From: Sordaria brevicollis
Taxonomy: Eukaryota > Ascomycota > Sordariomycetes > Sordariales > Sordariaceae
NCBI GenBank assembly: GCA_033439795.1
Contig: JAUTDP010000009.1
Location: 3,100,001-3,164,000, forward strand
Direction: 5' to 3'
Length of the DNA stretch: 64,000 bases
In this document: positions 35,094 through 46,900 of the stretch, piece after piece
Position numbering within the stretch: position 1 is the first letter of the stretch
Layout: each line of letters opens with the position of its first letter
Notes under the pieces: model-generated
What the model was told of the DNA's origin: nothing
Databases searched by the model: none
The model's input: the letters and a program-made list of their open reading frames with translations, nothing else
Made by a program: the position numbers and the translations under genes

Positions 35094-36005
35094 AGGGCGC
35101 GAAAAGTTTAATTAAGGGAGGGAAACAACTGGAGGGGTACCATAGGGGAGGAATATGAAATGGGACATAACGAACATTCTTCAGGAGGTAGGTAGTAAAG
35201 GAGACAAGAAGAGGACTGATGTTTGATGGGATGGATGGATAAAGCACAATTTACCATGGTGATGATGCCTTCAAGTTGAAGGCATTATTGTGGACTATTT
35301 ATTCTTCATTCAATGCGGCTTGTCCAACAAGTGGTGAATCTCTCTTTCTTTCTTAGGTACTTAGCCTTGCCATGTTCCCCTTGAGGTTGTTGTTGCGTTC
35401 CATACCATCAACGATCAGCTTTGTAGGTAACTTCACTCAGGCACGGCGTGAGACAATGATCCCATTTGCCCTCAACAACCACTCAGACATTGTATCTACC
35501 TTCATTAATTAGGTACAAACGCGACACGCGACTTCCCCAAATACATACTAAAACACCATCCGTAGGTAGCTTACCAGTACCGTCACTAACTACGCGCCTT
35601 CCAACCAACACCCCTCAACTTTTCATCCCACCTCTCCCTCCTCCGGGGGCTTTGATCTTGTGAGCTGCTTGGGTGTTACTGTTAGTGACGCCGACCAATG
35701 GATGGAATCGGGCTTTCAATCATCTTAGGTCACATTTGGCATATCACTCAGGGTCATCACTCAATTTTGCACAGAGGCTATATTCGGCATAATGGTCATT
35801 GGTTAGAAGGTAAACTCACTCCCTTGACTTTGGTAAGTATACTCTAGAGGTATGGTACCCTCTTGCTCACCCCCCCCTTCCCGTCTAAGTTCAACTCATC
35901 CGCCCTTTCCACCTTCTACCCTCTCCCCTTCCAGCCTTTGCTCTCCCCTCTTCTTTCCATGAGGTCTCTATCCTCGGAACAAAATCGGTAGCACAGGAGA
36001 ACCCA
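35094..36005. other. Intergenic region between convergent genes
   Basis: Unique sequence with GTTAGTG at 35681-35687 and its complement at 35584-35590. No gene supported. Confidence 0.5.
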
Positions 36006-37001
36006 TCACTTCCTCTCCCCCCTGAAATGAACCGTGGCGAATACCTCCCTACAATCCAACATCGAAGGTCCCATCTTGCCCCTCTTCTGGTTCTTGAGAT
36101 ACTTCCATTGGTACTTCATAACCTCATCCCATTGTTCGCTGGTGAAGCTCTCGGCATTGAGGTCGTGGTGTTGGGCCATTAGTTCGAAGGCTGAGATGGA
36201 GGGTGAGGGGACTTGGTCGGGTTGTTTCTCGTTGCCATCGGTGGAGGTATCGAGGGTGCTATGCGTAGAGGTACTGTCTTCGGTGGAAATGCTGTTGCTG
36301 GAGTCGTTGGTATCCTCCATGTATTGGTCGGCAGGGGAAGTGGCCTTGGAGGTGCGGCCTTTGTGGATGGGTGCTGCTTCGTGGGTGGAATTCTCGTGGA
36401 CCATGCCATTGGGAACAAGTTCCTCGTTAGCTGAATGCTTCTGGACGGGTTCTTTGTAAACGGGGAGGTTGTCGTGGTTGGTGTCAAGGGTGGTGGTAGG
36501 CTTTGCAACAAGATCCTCCTGGTCGGATTCTTCCTCCTCGATAGTGGCAAGATCGGTGTTAGCGCTAGAGGTGGTAAAAGACGAATCTGAGCCGGAGGTC
36601 GACGGAATCGAGGTGGAGGACGAGCTGCTAATGGTACCGGGGAACTTGGCATCGTCCCAATCGTCAACTTCCTCGTGCTGAGTTTCACGCACCCAGTGAT
36701 ACCGGATCCCAACTCTCTTGGCCGAATGATCCCATTCCGCTGCAGGCACTGACTTCCAGCCAGGTGGGACCACCTTTCCAGCGACGATTTTGGGTCTGGG
36801 GCTTTGGTCGTGACCGATGACCGGCTTGAGGTTGTTAGCGGATACGTGGGCTTTGGGTTTGGCTTTGCCGGGCTGATACCTTTTGACGACGACCTTTTGG
36901 GGCTTCGAGGGATCAATCTCGGACTCGGGAGTCACGTACGGCTTCATCGTCCTTGCTTCTTTGGTGCCGGGGACCGAAGCCAGGGGGTGCTTGATCGGCA
37001 T
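36006..37001 (-). CDS. Hypothetical acidic, largely disordered protein
   Basis: One exon of 331 aa with ATG at 37001 and TGA at 36006-36008. The N-terminal quarter is basic and Pro/Lys-rich (PSKPQKVVVKRYQPGKAKPK); a small ordered part follows (VPPGWKSVPAAEWDHSAKRV, then GIRYHWVRETQHEEVDDWDD). The middle is a long Ser/Thr/Glu-rich disordered stretch. The C terminus is ordered again and ends in a helix-rich AQHHDLNAESFTSEQWDEVM and KYQWKYLKNQKRGKMG segment. No catalytic or localisation signal is seen, and no family was recognised. The uninterrupted frame and the good start make it a likely real gene. Confidence 0.6.
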   Translation of the reverse strand: MPIKHPLASVPGTKEARTMKPYVTPESEIDPSKPQKVVVKRYQPGKAKPKAHVSANNLKPVIGHDQSPRPKIVAGKVVPPGWKSVPAAEWDHSAKRVGIRYHWVRETQHEEVDDWDDAKFPGTISSSSSTSIPSTSGSDSSFTTSSANTDLATIEEEESDQEDLVAKPTTTLDTNHDNLPVYKEPVQKHSANEELVPNGMVHENSTHEAAPIHKGRTSKATSPADQYMEDTNDSSNSISTEDSTSTHSTLDTSTDGNEKQPDQVPSPSISAFELMAQHHDLNAESFTSEQWDEVMKYQWKYLKNQKRGKMGPSMLDCREVFATVHFRGERK

Positions 37002-38093
37002 TTTGCTAGAGGTTTTTGGGAGGTATCGGCGAGAAGGGGATGTTGGTACTCGCGAGTGGGAGGATGACGGTGTTGGTCCGTTTTTCGTTAAGGGATACGG
37101 GATGTAGAAGACGTCGTGCGGTCGTGGTCGATGCAGGGGGTCGATCAGACGTGTGTGGTTCGAGATCTTCGGTTAGATGAGGATGCAAGAAGAAGAAGGA
37201 TCGATTACGATCCGGTCTTCGAAAAGCCATTATATGGAAGTTCTGCTTTGAGAAGGTTCGCAGCGACAACACTAGTGGTTGTTGTGGTGACGGCGGGCAT
37301 GTTGGTGATATAGTCGTGGTGTTCAGCGTTCTATATAACATGTTCAAGTTGAACAACCACCTTGAGCAATTTCGGTATGCGTTACGACGGCAACGACGAC
37401 GATCAACTGTAGTGTTCATGCATGTGTTTGAGACTTGACGGTGAACAAGCCGGGCTTGAACAGTCCCTCTGTTTGGAGTAGTAAGGACGGGAGTTTGAGG
37501 CTCTCTTTTGAACATGCAAAGAACACGCGTCATGTAGTGATGATAATGGTACGAGAACAGCATTGGTGGTCAGCGACAGGAATCGGCAACTTGTGATGTC
37601 GAATATCGACCAGGTAGATTGTGGACATATGGTGTCTGCAGATATATTAGCTTTTTTATCCCTTCATAACATGTGATGCTGCCTGTCCGTCATGTCTAGA
37701 TGTCGTGATGTTTGGCGCGGTGTTTGACCAAACCTTACCTTGCATTCCCTTGATTTGTGTGTGCTTGTGGCTTACAAACTGTTTACCTTTCCGTGTCGGC
37801 AGCTTGCAATGTGAGTGTTTACCTCCGTCGGTCATCTTTGCCTTCCAGAAGCAAGTATAAAAGAATGGTGCCACCCCCTCTTGAGTGGCGTCTTTTAGTT
37901 CTCGCTCACCATATATACCACAACTTCTAGTAACACTGTCACGCATAGATCGACCCTCTTCGACATGTTCGGCAACTTCAACTACTAGTGTTGGACGCCA
38001 GATGCGAAGATGAGCTCCCATCTTACCACCGACCTGTCTTTGTCCGGGCCGCGAAGGGTGTTCTCAGCATGAGAACCTCCATGTAAGGGAAAG
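37002..38093. other. Intergenic region
   Basis: Contains the promoter side of the minus-strand hypothetical gene. No gene supported. Confidence 0.45.
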
Positions 38094-39042
38094 AAGGTAC
38101 CGGCGCGCGCGCGCCGCTCAGCCGCCCAGGCGGACATCGGCGACCCCATTATCTCTAACCTTGCCGTCTCCGATATCACCAAGGCAGTTCGCGAGGCCCA
38201 AAGCCAGAAAGGCTGGCGCGTCGTAGGCCCGGCCTGTTACGTACCGGGTAAACCAAGCCAATTCTCAATCGTCCTCAAGCGCCCGCAGCTCAACCAGAGC
38301 ACTATGTTCCGCGACCTCCACGAGGGTGATAAGAAGCGAGCCGAGACGATTCTCACAGCCTGCGCGACCAATAGCGCCCAGATCTCTCAGACATCGTGCC
38401 ATCTGACACTCCAGTTTTGTTCGTAACCACATCCACTTCTAGACCAAAGCCGTTTCCGAATCACACCTTGGTATGAAGGATAACTCGAAGGCTCAGACTG
38501 TATCATCAAGACATCCATCATAGATCCCAACGGACTTCCAAAACTACTTCACCGATAAGCAGATTGCCAAATCTTGCGCGCCTTCCTACGCGCCTTCTCT
38601 CTGGACGGGTTATGCAGCAAATCCAACCTTCGGGTCATGGCGGGGTGCGGAAAGTTCACACATACCCGTCCTAGATACCCCGTCTCCAGAGTTCCACATG
38701 CGTCCAGAAGACGAATTGTATAATTACCTCCTCCAACATGGCAAACTATCAGTTGACAAGGTTCAGAGGTGGTTGTGCCTTCAAAGGCTTAGAAGTCTGT
38801 TGTTGCTATTCCAATGGAAAGCAGAACTGCTTTCTGTAAAACCGAAATACGTCCATTCTCGGACATTGGAGGTGCCGTCATGGGATATTGGCGTTTGTCG
38901 GCCGTTTCATTCCCTGCCCGTGTCAACTGCATGCATCTCAACACCAGATGCAAACCTATCACAACCAAGAACCCATCCAAAAGACGACCATTCTGGATCT
39001 TTTCCAAGAGGGTCTACTCCAAGATCTCGAAGGCATGCATAA
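38094..39042 (+). pseudogene. Coding-like relic, unrecognised, frame-shifted
   Basis: From about 38094 to 38426 one plus frame, without any early ATG, reads as a plausible protein (ADIGDPIISNLAVSDITKAV, then QKGWRVVGPACYVPGKPSQF). After a stop and a frame change a second protein-like run appears (DFQNYFTDKQIAKSCAPSYA, then TPSPEFHMRPEDELYNYLLQ) up to about 38760 and stays open to 39042; in that frame a TAG near 38522 is one C-to-T step from Gln. The two runs follow each other like parts of one decayed gene. No family was recognised; a transposon origin is possible but not shown. A (GC)n stretch with palindromic GGCGCGCGCGCGCC lies at about 38104-38117. Confidence 0.37.
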
Positions 39043-41241
39043 TACCTATGCACACAGAAGACTATCGAATTAGAAAACTTGGAACATCCCAAAGTTGCAT
39101 GTCGTCCACGGTGCGCATCCCGGAACGCAGTCAAATCCCACCTCATTTACCACGAACGCTGCTCTCCAATGGGCACTCCCAGCCAATCACTCAGCGCTTT
39201 CGGCAACCACTCCAAGTTTCCCACGATGCAATCAGCTACTGCCGAGGCTGGCATTGCCAGTCTTGACCACCAGCATTGGGTTCCTCAGATGAACTCCGTC
39301 CGATGGCATTTCATCCAGGATGGGGAACAGTGCTGGGCTGGGCTGGGCTTACTCCGTCTCCTGCTGATGGCGTGCTTCCTTACGTATGGTATAGAACGTA
39401 ACAAGCTTTTGCACGCCTTTGACAGTCTAGACTCTGGACAATATTATCATGTTAGCATGTCTAGCATCGAGAAACACACATGCAACCTATCTTGACGGGG
39501 AGTATTGAACCCACGACAGAGTCCTAGATCTGGAAGACAGCTGAGCACGATACGATGGATATAAAAGGTTGAGACCGACCGCGCCCCAAAATCCAGGCCG
39601 GCACAAACCCGCATGGGTGATGGTGCATTGCATAGCTGCGATGCAAATGGATTCCCTCCAAGTGTCCAAGTAGTTTCATGACATGACATCAACTCTGATG
39701 TCTATCGCTGCGGTACGGACCGATCCAGTCCATTGGGACTTCCAGATGTTGAAACTCTTGCGTCTCCCGGCCCAGGAATAAAAAAGTCGAACCTCCACAT
39801 CTAGCCCTTTGTTGCTGCTGTGCCAGGTATATAGGAGTGTCGATGAGGTATGCCGGTGAGCGCGTGCCATCAATGTCCAGGATCCATACATCGGCGACTT
39901 CCCACCCACCGGGCGAGCCTCTTCTTCCTCCATCGGCGCCACAGCCAGCTTGCCCGTCATCCACGCCCCTCTGAGAGTCTCGACTCCCTCGCCAGGCCCA
40001 CAACTCTGCGGCCCTTGGCCCTTTGGCATCCCTGTGTATTACCACACGCAGGTCGTCACCGGTCAGGTATACCACATGATCGCTTCCACGATTCCCGGCA
40101 GGCTCTTAGGCATCAGTCACACCACCACTCCCTCGCAGTTGGCAGTAACAAACGAACACCACAATCTCCTTCACCAGTGCCCAAGGTCTCGCAGCTCAAG
40201 AACAACCCTCTACCACCTCAGCCCAAGCAGAAATATACAAGAACGGTGCGGGCGATGCCGGTCTCGTAGTTGAGTAGGAGCGAAGTCAAGATCCACAAGG
40301 CGCCGCGCGCGGTCCATACCTCGCCCCCCGGAGGCCTAGACTTATCATAAGAGGACCTTCTGCATTATCTCTGGTCTCGAACGACTCGTCATCTTCCCTC
40401 CTCGTCTCAAGGATATTGACAGGGAAAACTGCGGATGGGATGCATGGAAATGTGCTCTCATTTTTCGGAAAAGATATACTGGTAGCTACACTTGAAAGCT
40501 TCGGCTCGGTACCTGTAACGTAGTTAGCTGTTATGTAAATATCTCCGTTTGTTATGTATGGTGTCCAGTGATTTTTTGGTGGATGCTCATCGTATGTAAT
40601 GCTTGTGCTGCTGTGGGATTTGTTGAGGTGGTAGTGATGTATGGCGTGGTGATGTTGATTAACGGTGGTTTAAACGAATTGTTTGGTAGTGTATAAGTGG
40701 TCAAATAAGTACTCTGGCGTGATGATGTGCTTTTGTATCCGGCGAGCCAAAAACAACGATGTTGAGGGATGGCGTTTGGTGATGTCTCGTTGAAATGGTA
40801 AAGTTTCAACCACCACTTCCGTTGGTCGATTCGCACATCAAAATCCGATGAACGGGCAGACGGACAGTTGGAGACGGAATACCGAAAGCGGAAATCTGTT
40901 TACTTGCGATACAGTGGACGAGCGCTGTAACCCCGCTGTAGCTCGCGCCTTTCAGGGACTCAGACCGCTAACACACGCAATGTCGGGCCGCGCGATGACG
41001 TAGGGTGTTGTACCCGTTGAAATGACGTCGTTTGGAAGGCACGACGGAAGGAACTTTTGTTTGCGCGACTGCCTTTCATGACGAGTTGTCTTTGAAATTT
41101 GATTTAAAGGGGAATTCTTCCCATTTGCTCTGGAAGCTCAAATTTGGAAGTTTAAACCATCAGAACATCCCCTCCGCAAATCATCACACACACAAGCCAC
41201 GATCAACATCCTGCATCAACACCACTTACACGACAATCACC
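39043..41241. other. 2.2-kb region without supportable gene
   Basis: Both strands carry protein-like fragments in 39680-40270 (plus strand GDFPPTGRASSSSIG followed by LPVIHAPLRVS; minus strand VADVWILDIDGTRSPAYLID) that cannot both be coding; no start, splice or family evidence favours one. The part beyond 40900 is the upstream region of the dehydrogenase gene. Confidence 0.45.
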
Positions 41242-42203
41242 ATGGTCCACACACACTCCCTCCAAGCTTCCAAGCTCTTCAGCGTCGATGGCTGGGTCTG
41301 CCTCGTCACCGGCGGCGGCACCGGCATCGGCCTGATGAACGCCCAAGCCCTCGCTGCCAACGGCGCCAAGGTGTACATCACCGGCCGCCGCTTTGAAGTT
41401 CTCGAGAACGCCGCCAAGGAGCACAGTCCCAAGGAGGGCAACGGACAGATTATTCCGTGTGTCTCCCCTTCCTTCCTCCCTCCTCCCCATGACCTACAGC
41501 TAACTTACGTGTGTCCAGAATCGGCCCCTGCGACGTCACCGACAAATCCTCCCTCCAATCCCTCGTCTCCGACATCTCCTCGCGCGAAAAGCACCTCAAC
41601 CTGCTCGTCTGCAACGCCGGCATCTCGGGCCCCAAAGCCGACCCCTCCGTCTCCGACCAAGCCACGGACATCGCCGCCGAGCTGTGGTCCAAAGAGTCAT
41701 TCAGTGACTGGTCCGACGTGTTCACCACCAACGTCTCCTCGGTCTATTTTACGACTGTCGCCTTTTTGCCGTTGCTGCAAGCATGCAGCAAACAACACCC
41801 CGACGGCCACCAACATCTCTCGGGGAACGTCATCGTCATCTCCTCCATGTCGGGGATCATGCGTAACGCGCAGAAACATTTTTCCTACAATGCTAGTAAA
41901 GGGGCGACGGTGCATTTGACCAAGCTGATGAGTACCGAGTTTGAGAAGACGGGGGTTAGGGTGAACAGCATTGCGCCGGGGTATTTTCCGAGTGAGATGA
42001 CGACGGGGGAGAGCGATGAGAAGAATAAGAGTGAGTTGAGCGATGAGAAGGTGAAGGCGCATGGACACAAGGTGCCCGCGCAGAGGGCGGGTCATGATGA
42101 GGAGATGGCGATGGCGGTGCTGTTTTTGGCGAGGGATCGGTATGTGAATGGGAGTGTGATTTGTGTGGATGGTGGTGTGTTGGGGGTTGTGCCTGGTAAT
42201 TAA
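41242..42203 (+). CDS. Short-chain dehydrogenase/reductase (classical SDR)
   Basis: NAD(P)-dependent oxidoreductase of unknown substrate, probably cytosolic or peroxisomal. Exons 41242-41456 and 41519-42203, with a 62-nt intron (GTGTGT donor, CTAAC branch site, CCAG acceptor), giving 299 aa. The intron is confirmed because splicing restores the strand after the nucleotide-binding domain (QIIP joined to IGPCDVT). The Rossmann motif TGGGTGIG is at residues about 23-30; the NAG motif appears as CNAGISG; the catalytic Ser is in VISSMSGI, and the YxxxK pair is in FSYNASKGATVHL. After it comes the usual VRVNSIAPGYFPSEM. An insert of about 12 residues (SKQHPDGHQHLSG) before the catalytic strand matches a fungal SDR subgroup. 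The chain ends IDGG-like (CVDGGVLGVVPGN), typical for SDRs. The C terminus gives no clear targeting signal. Confidence 0.93.
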
Positions 42204-42876
42204 AAGGGGAATGAAGGATGACAACAAGGAATGAGTTATGATGTTATGACGGGATGAAACACATTTGTACAGCATACAAGAACCAAACGACGGCGTCGAA
42301 GGCGTCTTTTTCGAGAGGGGACGGAACAATGACGCCAGTACTAGAGTAATAGAATATTTGTCACGAAATTCGCTTCAAGACCGCCCTGGTCACTCGCCTT
42401 TCCACGAGTTCCTGTATCAAAGTGTTGATGTAAAGCAAAGAACTTGAATTGACAACTATGGGCGTCCCCAAAGTGAAGAAATAGAATATGAACAAGAAAA
42501 TAACTCCTGCCATAGGCAACACGACACCGGACCCCCGTCGCCCATCCCTTTCAGGCCACTTGGTGATGGAAACGAGCAATCTCACCATCAACCAAACCTC
42601 TCCCTCTCCTGCCCCAATATCCAACAGTTCAGTTTTCTCCGCCCAATCTAATCTTCCCACGGCAGCTCTTCCGTCATCGATTTATTCTTCCCTTGCTCCC
42701 CAAGACAAACAATAAACGCCCAGTCCAGTCCAGTCCAGTCCGACCCCTTCATCATCCAATCCCTTCCCCCACCCCATCTCTATTCCTTCCCTCCTTACTT
42801 TGTCCCCACCCTGTTCCTTCCCTCTCGTCCCCTTTCCACGCCTCATACCCCCCAGTCATGTAAAATAGAATGGGAA
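42204..42876. other. Intergenic region with a pentamer microsatellite
   Basis: (CAGTC)n repeat at 42721-42741, followed by C/T-rich sequence. The dehydrogenase gene and the duplicated coding block converge here. No gene supported. Confidence 0.6.
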
Positions 42877-43112
42877 TCAGAAACAAGCAGCCTTAACACT
42901 CCCAACCCCCAACAGTTCAGCACTCAAATAAACCAACGCCTGCCCACCAGCCTTTAACTTCTCCGCCTTCGTCGTAGCCCCCAGCAAAAGTTTAACGCTC
43001 TCTTTTACCCCGCCGAGGGCCTTGATGTATTTCTTGATTTTGAGAAGTTTGGCGGCGGGCACGGCGGTGGTGGCGATTAACTGCACGATGGAGGCGACGC
43101 ATTTTGGCGATT
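42877..43112 (-). pseudogene. Downstream tandem copy of the 3' coding part of the secreted-protein gene
   Basis: Codons 42880-43104 (75 codons, then TGA 42877-42879) encode exactly the same residues as the end of the gene upstream on the minus strand. The repeat period is 236 bp. The 13 single-base differences between the copies are all silent. There is no ATG in this frame before or inside the copy, and an extra A (in AAAATGC, next to 43105) takes the preceding KIA-like codons out of frame, so the copy cannot be made alone from its own start. The junction with the end of the full gene lies at about 43113. It is either the remnant of a second complete gene that lost its front, or an alternative 3' end reached by splicing or frameshifting that I cannot demonstrate. 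Confidence 0.75.
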
Positions 43113-43340
43113 TTAAAAGCAAGCAGCCTTAACACTCCCAACCCCCAACAGTTCAGCACTCAAATAAACCAGCGCCTGGCCCCCCGCCTTTAACTTCTCC
43201 GCCTTCGTCGTAGCCCCCAGCAAAAGCTTAACGCTCTCTTTCACTCCGCCGAGGGCCTTGATGTATTTCTTGATTTTGAGAAGCTTGGCGGCGGGAACGG
43301 CGGTGGTGGCGATTAACTGGACTATGGAGGCGACGCATTT
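42880..43340 (-). repeat. Tandem direct duplication, 236-bp period
   Basis: Two units, 42880-43104 and 43116-43340, aligned without gaps over 225 nt with 212 identities (about 94%). Confidence 0.9.
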
Positions 43341-43775
43341 GGCTATTTTCCAGGCTGAGGCGCGGGCTACTAGACTTCTTTCTTCCAGGGTTTCAGGGGT
43401 GGTGGTGGAGGAGGAGGAGTCGGTAACAGGGGTGAGGACGTCGAGGGAGTCAAGGTCGGGAGCAACGTCGGGACCGTCGTCGATGAGGAGGGTGGCGGAG
43501 GGATCGCGCAGGTCGTTGTCGATTAACCATTGGTTTAGGGCTTCGTCGCCCTCTTCGAGGACCGAGTCGGGGATGGAGTCGAGAAGGGTGAAGAGGTCGG
43601 TGAGGGAGGGGGTGAAGGCGGGGGTGAAGTTGTAGGAGGCTAGGGAGTCGTCGATTTCGATGTCTTCGAGTTGGAGGGATGATGGAGTGGCAGATTGGGG
43701 GGAAGGGGAGGGGAGGGCGAGGGCCAAGCTGGCGAGGGAGGCCAAAAGGCCGGTGGTGGAGAGGAGGAACTTCAT
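43113..43775 (-). CDS. Secreted precursor protein with conserved C-terminal amphipathic domain
   Basis: ATG at 43775 gives 220 aa ending at TAA 43113-43115. The start is chosen because it opens a clear signal peptide (MKFLLSTTGLLASLASLALA) followed by a Pro/Ser-rich segment. The frame remains open upstream but has no signal. An acidic pro-like region follows (DSIPDSVLEEGDEALNQWLI, then DDGPDVAPDLDSLDVL), then Thr/Ser-rich sequence and LEERSLVARASAWK, which resembles a processing region of fungal secreted precursors, although no Lys-Arg site is present. The last 75 residues are basic and amphipathic, with Cys at their start and two from the end (CVASIVQLIATTAVPAAKLL, then IKKYIKALGGVKESVKLLLG). 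This part is the duplicated one. No family was recognised; a small secreted effector-like or membrane-active peptide is conceivable but is an inference. Confidence 0.75.
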   Translation of the reverse strand: MKFLLSTTGLLASLASLALALPSPSPQSATPSSLQLEDIEIDDSLASYNFTPAFTPSLTDLFTLLDSIPDSVLEEGDEALNQWLIDNDLRDPSATLLIDDGPDVAPDLDSLDVLTPVTDSSSSTTTPETLEERSLVARASAWKIAKCVASIVQLIATTAVPAAKLLKIKKYIKALGGVKESVKLLLGATTKAEKLKAGGQALVYLSAELLGVGSVKAACF

Positions 43776-43944
43776 GGTGGAAGTTGGGAGGTGGGAGTTG
43801 AGTTGTTGGTTGGATTTTACGTTGGTTGCAGTGAGGGAGTTGAAGTACTCCGAGGGAAAGTTGAGAAGAGGGAGAAGAATGAAGATGTGATGGCTGAGGG
43901 CGATATGATGAGAGAGAAGGTTGATGGCGGGGACCAAGGGAAGG

Positions 43945-43951
43945 TTTTATA
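43945..43951 (-). promoter_or_regulatory. Candidate TATA box
   Basis: TATAAAA on the minus strand about 170 bp upstream of the start codon at 43775; a sensible place for a secreted-protein promoter in a fungus. Confidence 0.4.
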
Positions 43952-46900
43952 CTTGGATGTAAAGGACTTCCTTCCATTAGCCTTTTCACCAATCGCCGAG
44001 GAATCATAACGAGTGGAAGTTGTCAGCGGTCCTGTGACTTGTCAGTAAGCCATCAATCTCGAATTACCTCCCAAGTTTTGCCATGTCCCATGTGCGGGCG
44101 GTTGCAAGGCGGGCAAAAGCACTGGCATCCAGGATAGCGGACAACTTACATCCCGTCAATAGGGGAGAAGATTACCCGCTTCATGGTGGCATGGTAGCTT
44201 CTCCCTGGCCCTCTGCCATTTTCTTTGGCCTAACCCGTTGCTCATTGCCCAATGCTGCAGTCGTTCCGTTGATCTTCTCGTGATAGCAGTCTTGGTGTTG
44301 AGTGCAGATGGTGGACTAGCGTACCCAACAATGATACTATTCCCAATACAATTGTCGTCAAACGTTGGCTGCTTTAGGGGTGCAACATGGTAATCGATAG
44401 CCTTTGCCGATCGAGTGGCTTGCTCGGTGTCTGGAGGTGGAACGGAAGGGTACTGGTAGAACTGGATGAGGTGAATAATTCGCCAGGATGATCACGAGCC
44501 CAGGTCGTCTTCAGTTCTCCCCATTGGAGGTTCCTTAGAGGCTCATCACGACATCGCATCCCCCACAACCCGCGAACGTGGACCGGGGATGGACAATCGG
44601 AGGAACTATCCACAGATCTTACACTCATCAAGCAAAAGATCTGAGATGTCCCTTTCGGTAGGATGCAGCCGTTGCGACATCATACCATCTTGTACGAATA
44701 AGAGAGCAGGAACAAAAGTTGTGTGAAGGGATCCAATCATTGTTGTTGAGGGTATCGCCACGAGGGTGCGTGCCGTTAGTACTATATCGGAATAGCCATG
44801 TGCGGGCATGGAAGCTTGAGAAGGAATAAGATCGGCCCTTTCTATCGTTCGGATCACCAAGAAAAAGCCAAGATCGATCAAGCACCGTGCCTGAAACTGT
44901 CAAGTGTCAACTCCGCCTTTGCATTAGTCCACCAAGACCCCTCCCCATGATACCCTGCACTATACTTTGGTAAACAACCATGAAGGTATTAGGTCATATC
45001 GCGCTGGCTTGACCTCTTAGATCTTTCTAACCTTGTAGATGAGAAGGAGAACATGGGATGTAAGACGGTTAATGCCAAGCAGTAAGCAATGTAGCATAGA
45101 AATGAAAGCTGAACGGCTGGAACGGCACGAGATTGAGCTTCACCTTGAACGTTCGGTCAGAAATGTAGAGACGGCGGCATTGAAGCTGAACTTTCAACTC
45201 TCGATGCTTCTTGATGTGTTGACAGAAGTCGGCAGCTTGAACCGCCGAGGAAGTACGGCTACTGAAACGGCACCGTTGCCCTTGGCCTTGTCCATCTTTT
45301 CTATGCTGGGGGGAACTAATGTTGACGAGGCCCTAGTTCCCCTAAGAAAATGTCGAATTAGAGACCCTGCAACAACCCGACTCTTGTGTCCCCCCCTCTT
45401 TTGACTATTTGTGATGTTCCACCTGGACTTCCAGAAGCTGTCAACAATGCCCCCCGCTCCGATCTTTGTGTCACGCCACACTTGCTTGCACTCCGTCCCA
45501 CATGTTTTCGAACTCCGCTTGTCCACTAGGCCAAGAAATGTCCATTCCTCTTCCTGAACTTTATCCGGAGCAAGCCATGGAGATCCGAGGGCTGAAGGAG
45601 CAACGAGGGAAGGGGGGAAAGTTCAGCTGAGGCGCGGGAGCGTCGATCATTCAACGGTTTGAGTCCGAGCCGGCCGCTCGCCAAAGATGGCTTGCATGAG
45701 ATGGATCACGGAGGGACCTGTCAAGCACGTGGCTTGGCGGTTGTCCTAAGGGTTCTTGGCTTTAAGCTTGGGGGCTCGGTTGCCACGGAGGAGGGGTCCT
45801 GAGGCTCGTGGGGGAGGGACACTCGGTCAGTGGAATGGGTAAAGGTTGCTGATAATCATGTTAGCAGTGTTTATTCAATATATGCTGGAGACTTTGGTCA
45901 GATTGAAGAATGTGAAGTTGACCCGTTCATGACTCTAGTTGAGATGCCCTCTGCGGTGTTTTTTGGATGACCATATCGACGGTTAATGTCGGAACAGCAG
46001 CGATTGCCAAGATGTTCAAAAGATACAGCATCGCCATCAATGTCGAAACCCGGTGATACGTGATAAGAGCGAAGTCGCCGGCTGGGCAGTGGTTGATTTT
46101 GCGTGGATTTCCTGGTCTTTTCGGGGTGTATAATCACGGCGCCGATTCGGCCTCCATCACCCAAAGAACTTGTCGCGATTTTCCCCTTCATCTCACATTG
46201 TGCGGATAATGTATCCAAAGTGAAAAGTCCGGGCAGCCGGATTTAATCCCTTTGATAATTCGATTGCCCTACTTGGCCGTCTGACCGTGTACTTTGCCGC
46301 ATCGGACCTTCCCCAACTTTCCTGTTTTTTTTTTCTTTGCAAAAACTGAAACCATTGAGAATATCCAATTACAAAAAAAACCAATCACCGCGGAGAAAGT
46401 GCGACGGGCTTCGATCCGTCACTTCCAGAAGAAGAGTAAGGGAAATGCCGGCGGCACAGACGGGAAGCCAGGAAGAGCCTGTAATTTATGGTGGGGGAGC
46501 AAGCTCGGGCGGGAAGCGGCCTTGCTTACCCCTGAGTGGCCCACTTCCTCCACCAGAATGGACTCCACCCTCGACAACCAACGGCTTTGGGATCCACCAT
46601 CATGACGACCAACCACCAATGAATGACGCTTGCTCGCTCACCACGCCGGCTTCTCTGACTGGAAGACTTGTGTTGGAAGGCGCGACGGCGATAGCCCGAG
46701 AATGGAGAGGCGTTTGACAAGGCAAGAAGTCTCGGAGTCAGCATTGGCAGGAATTGGTGTCGATCAGTCTCCATCTCTCTTTTTTCTCACTCTGCGAATT
46801 TCCACCTTTGGGACTCTAGCATTCGTCAGAGGGTGGATGATTTCAGTTCCTGTGCCGGACATCTCCACGACGGCCCTGTCATCATCAATTCCCATCCAGG

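Noticed and set aside
38690..38839. 49-codon Cys-rich plus frame with a CCC triplet after a CTCCAG acceptor-like site
   Set aside because: No upstream exon with ATG or signal peptide could be found, and another frame in the same place is longer and more protein-like.
39490..39525. TTGACGGGGAGTATTGAA resembling a polypurine tract and LTR start of a Copia element
   Set aside because: No matching second LTR, no reverse transcriptase or integrase motifs nearby.
46398..46420. Hairpin GACGG..CCGTC with a TTCGAT-containing loop resembling a tRNA T arm
   Set aside because: No matching acceptor, D or anticodon arms at the right distances; loop too long.
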